NCBI GenBank assembly: GCA_028288545.1
Contig: JAQBNQ010000298.1
Coordinates: forward strand, 1 to 33,542
DNA from: Bacteroidota bacterium
Lineage (GTDB): Bacteria > Bacteroidota > Bacteroidia > Chitinophagales > LD1
Reading direction: 5' to 3'
Length of the DNA: 33,542 bases
The notes below the pieces were generated by a model. It was not told the origin of the DNA and ran no database searches. It saw nothing but the letters and a program-made list of their open reading frames with translations. A program made the position numbers and the translations under genes. Shown here piece after piece: positions 31,899 through 33,542 of this stretch (the first letter of the stretch is position 1; each line of letters begins with the position of its first letter).

Positions 31899-32780
31899 AT
31901 GGCCAACACAGAAGGAATGCTTAAAGAAGGATCGCTGAAGGGTAGAACAATTATTATCACCGGCGGCGGAACAGGTCTGGGAAAATCAATGACCAAATAT
32001 TTTCTGACGCTTGGCGCTAACGTGGTAATTAGCAGCCGTAAGATAGATGTGTTAAAGGCAACGGCGGATGAATTGATGAAGGAAACAGGTGGCCAGGTAT
32101 TGGCCGTGCAGTGCGATGTGCGCAAATACGACGAAGTAGAGGCGATGCTGGCTGCTACTTTAGCTAAATTTGGCAAAGTAGATACCCTTGTAAACAACGC
32201 CGCAGGCAATTTTATCAGCCCTACCGAAAGATTGAGCGCCCGCGCATTTGATACGGTTGTAGATATAGTTTTGCGCGGCTCATATAATTGCACCCTGGCA
32301 CTTGGCAAGCATTGGTTAAAAGAAAAGCAAACAGATAAAACAATACTTAGTATTGTAACTACATACGCCTGGACAGGCTCGGCATTTGTCGTTCCTTCTG
32401 CCTGTGCCAAGGCCGGCGTATTGGCCATGACACGTTCGTTGGCTGTTGAATGGGGTAACCGCGGAATAAGATTGAACGCTATTGCACCAGGGCCATTCCC
32501 AACCAAAGGTGCCTGGGACCGTTTAGTGCCGGGAGAGTTCCGCGAAAAATTTGATCTTAAAAATAAAGTGCCACTGGGCAGGGTAGGCGAGCACCAGGAA
32601 TTGTGCAACCTGGCAGGTTTCCTTATTTCGGGTTATTCAGGATATATCAATGGCGATTGTATAACTATTGATGGCGGCGAATGGCTGAAGGGCGCAGGAG
32701 AATTCAACATGTTCAGCGAAATCACAGCAGATCAATGGGATGCCATTGAGATGATGGTGCGCGGCGCTAAAAGCGAATAA
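31899..32780 (+). CDS. SDR-family 2,4-dienoyl-CoA reductase-like enzyme
   Basis: 293 residues. A short-chain dehydrogenase/reductase: dinucleotide loop TGGGTGLG (21-28), NNAAG (99-103), 'GITIDGGE'-type end. It matches mammalian mitochondrial DECR1 rather than ordinary SDRs: catalytic Tyr156 in 'TTYAWTG' and Lys171 in 'VVPSACAKAG' are 15 residues apart, as are DECR1 Tyr199 and Lys214, with Ser167 matching Ser210; the usual adjacent YxxxK is absent. 'APGPFPTKGAWDRL' and the C-terminal 'GEFNMFSEITADQWDAIEMM' also follow DECR1. The likely reaction is NADPH-dependent reduction of 2,4-dienoyl-CoA to a trans-3-enoyl-CoA during unsaturated fatty-acid beta-oxidation. No signal peptide. Preceded by a 157-base gap; no other beta-oxidation genes are adjacent. 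Confidence 0.88.
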   Translation: MANTEGMLKEGSLKGRTIIITGGGTGLGKSMTKYFLTLGANVVISSRKIDVLKATADELMKETGGQVLAVQCDVRKYDEVEAMLAATLAKFGKVDTLVNNAAGNFISPTERLSARAFDTVVDIVLRGSYNCTLALGKHWLKEKQTDKTILSIVTTYAWTGSAFVVPSACAKAGVLAMTRSLAVEWGNRGIRLNAIAPGPFPTKGAWDRLVPGEFREKFDLKNKVPLGRVGEHQELCNLAGFLISGYSGYINGDCITIDGGEWLKGAGEFNMFSEITADQWDAIEMMVRGAKSE

Positions 32781-32931
32781 TACAGCAACAGGATAACTTC
32801 TTGCGGGGAAGAAGAGGGCTTACTAATTTATCTCTGCTACAAACATCAAAACCGGCGTTAACATAAAATTTTGCGGCTTTCCGCAATTCGTTTAAGTCTC
32901 ATATTTTTTAACATTAAATATTCTTCGTTTT

Positions 32932-32939
32932 TATATTTG
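32932..32939 (+). promoter_or_regulatory. Candidate -7 element (TATATTTG) before the right-edge gene
   Basis: TATATTTG matches TAnnTTTG exactly, 70 bases before the ATG at 33010, in an AT-rich stretch following the reductase gene. No clear -33 TTG. Confidence 0.35.
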
Positions 32940-33009
32940 TTGCGCAACTTTACGTAATAGCTTTTATACCGGCGTCCGTTTTCAATTTCGTAACATAACC
33001 CCCCATGTC

Positions 33010-33542
33010 ATGAAAAACGCCATCCGCCTCCTCATTTTCTTCTCTTTTATTATTACAACACCGGCTTTACTAAACGCCCAAACCCTGGTTAACCGACAAT
33101 TCGTTGCCACGCTTGGCCATCCAACCCTCCAATTTCCCTTTATAAACGGTGCCAGCGATGGCAGCAATTTTGTACTGGTAGAAAACCAATACATAACAGG
33201 CCAGCCTTCCGGCTTTAAGATTGGGAAACTGGATGGCAGCGGCAATTTTGTTTGGACCAACCAGTTTAGTACTACCGATAATGATTATGCTACAGATTTA
33301 TTCATTAATAATGACGGATACATATATGTTACCGGGTTTAACTGGGATAGTGCTACAAGCAGAGCGGTTTTTAACATGGTTAAGTTTAGGGAGGACAACG
33401 GTGACACGGTATTTAGCAGGCAGTACCATGGAAGTTATGGAGGCTATGATGCGGCCGCAGTAATAATGGCTGACGACACTGGCAACATATTTGTTGCGGG
33501 TACCGAACAGGTTGGCAGTCTTGACTACGAAATGACATTAAT
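33010..33542 (+). CDS. 5' part of a secreted beta-propeller-like protein (truncated by window edge)
   Basis: An ATG opens a frame with no stop to the last base: 177 complete codons. Signal peptide about 1-23 (TTPALLNAQ). The mature part has repeats of the SBBP/beta-propeller type: 'GFKIGKLDGSGNFVWTNQFS', 'DLFINNDGYIYVTGFNWD', and 'MADDTGNIFVAGTEQ', alternating 'D..GNiyvtG' turns with strands of 'W..qf'. Repeats recur about every 50-60 residues. In Bacteroidota such proteins are usually much longer and often end in a T9SS sorting domain; that end is outside the window. An upstream ATG at 33005 hits TGA after two codons. Function unknown; a surface or extracellular protein is likely. Confidence 0.8.
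   Translation, partial: MKNAIRLLIFFSFIITTPALLNAQTLVNRQFVATLGHPTLQFPFINGASDGSNFVLVENQYITGQPSGFKIGKLDGSGNFVWTNQFSTTDNDYATDLFINNDGYIYVTGFNWDSATSRAVFNMVKFREDNGDTVFSRQYHGSYGGYDAAAVIMADDTGNIFVAGTEQVGSLDYEMTL

Noticed and set aside
31883..32608. 241-codon antisense ORF over the reductase gene
   Set aside because: The sense strand encodes a clear SDR enzyme with catalytic residues; the antisense product has no recognisable features.

Overview
The window comes from a member of the Bacteroidota. The evidence is two type IX secretion (T9SS) C-terminal sorting domain proteins, the T9SS/gliding genes gldM and gldN, several TAnnTTTG-type -7 elements, few purine-rich ribosome binding sites, and collagen-like secreted proteins with the N-terminal domain common in this phylum. 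I cannot place it below phylum; the protein flavour is closest to Chitinophagales/Sphingobacteriales-like lineages, which is inference. I saw no rRNA, tRNA, CRISPR array, transposase or integrase.

Region 1 (1-11160) is a cell-surface locus. Three long secreted collagen-like proteins are each partnered with a small secreted protein: Col1 + an Ala/Lys-rich coiled-coil protein; a small T9SS protein + Col2; a second small T9SS protein + Col3. A strong intrinsic terminator closes each pair, so there are three transcription units. Col1 ends in a C1q/TNF-like domain. Col2 and Col3 share a different C-terminal domain. The two T9SS partners are duplicates whose mature N-terminal 75 residues are identical although about half the codons differ.

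Region 2 (11261-17375) is a membrane and hypothetical block: a Gcr/SpecificRecomb-family membrane protein; two adjacent, distantly paralogous polytopic membrane proteins, the second carrying a winged-helix-like C-terminus; a doubtful small ORF; and a lipoprotein on the minus strand.

Region 3 (17584-22810) holds gldM-gldN (T9SS motor and ring components), lspA (lipoprotein signal peptidase, TTG start) and an HTTM-domain membrane protein. gldK and gldL are not beside gldMN in this window.

Region 4 (22811-28690) has a small XRE regulator with an 18-bp perfect palindrome upstream, a small HExxH zincin-like protein, dnaX (clamp-loader gamma/tau) and a two-lobed M16 peptidase ending at a strong terminator.

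Region 5 (28690-33542) has a lipoprotein with a catalytically degenerate M23/LytM-like domain (minus strand), an orphan single-lipoyl dihydrolipoamide acyltransferase, a small hypothetical protein convergent with it, a YccU-type CoA-binding protein, a DECR1-like 2,4-dienoyl-CoA reductase, and the 5' part of a secreted beta-propeller-like protein running off the right edge.

The functional thread is the cell surface: the collagen-like proteins and T9SS cargo of region 1 fit with the T9SS machinery in region 3, while lspA serves the several lipoproteins. The best candidates for something undescribed are the duplicated T9SS-small-protein/collagen modules and the paired membrane proteins with a winged-helix tail.
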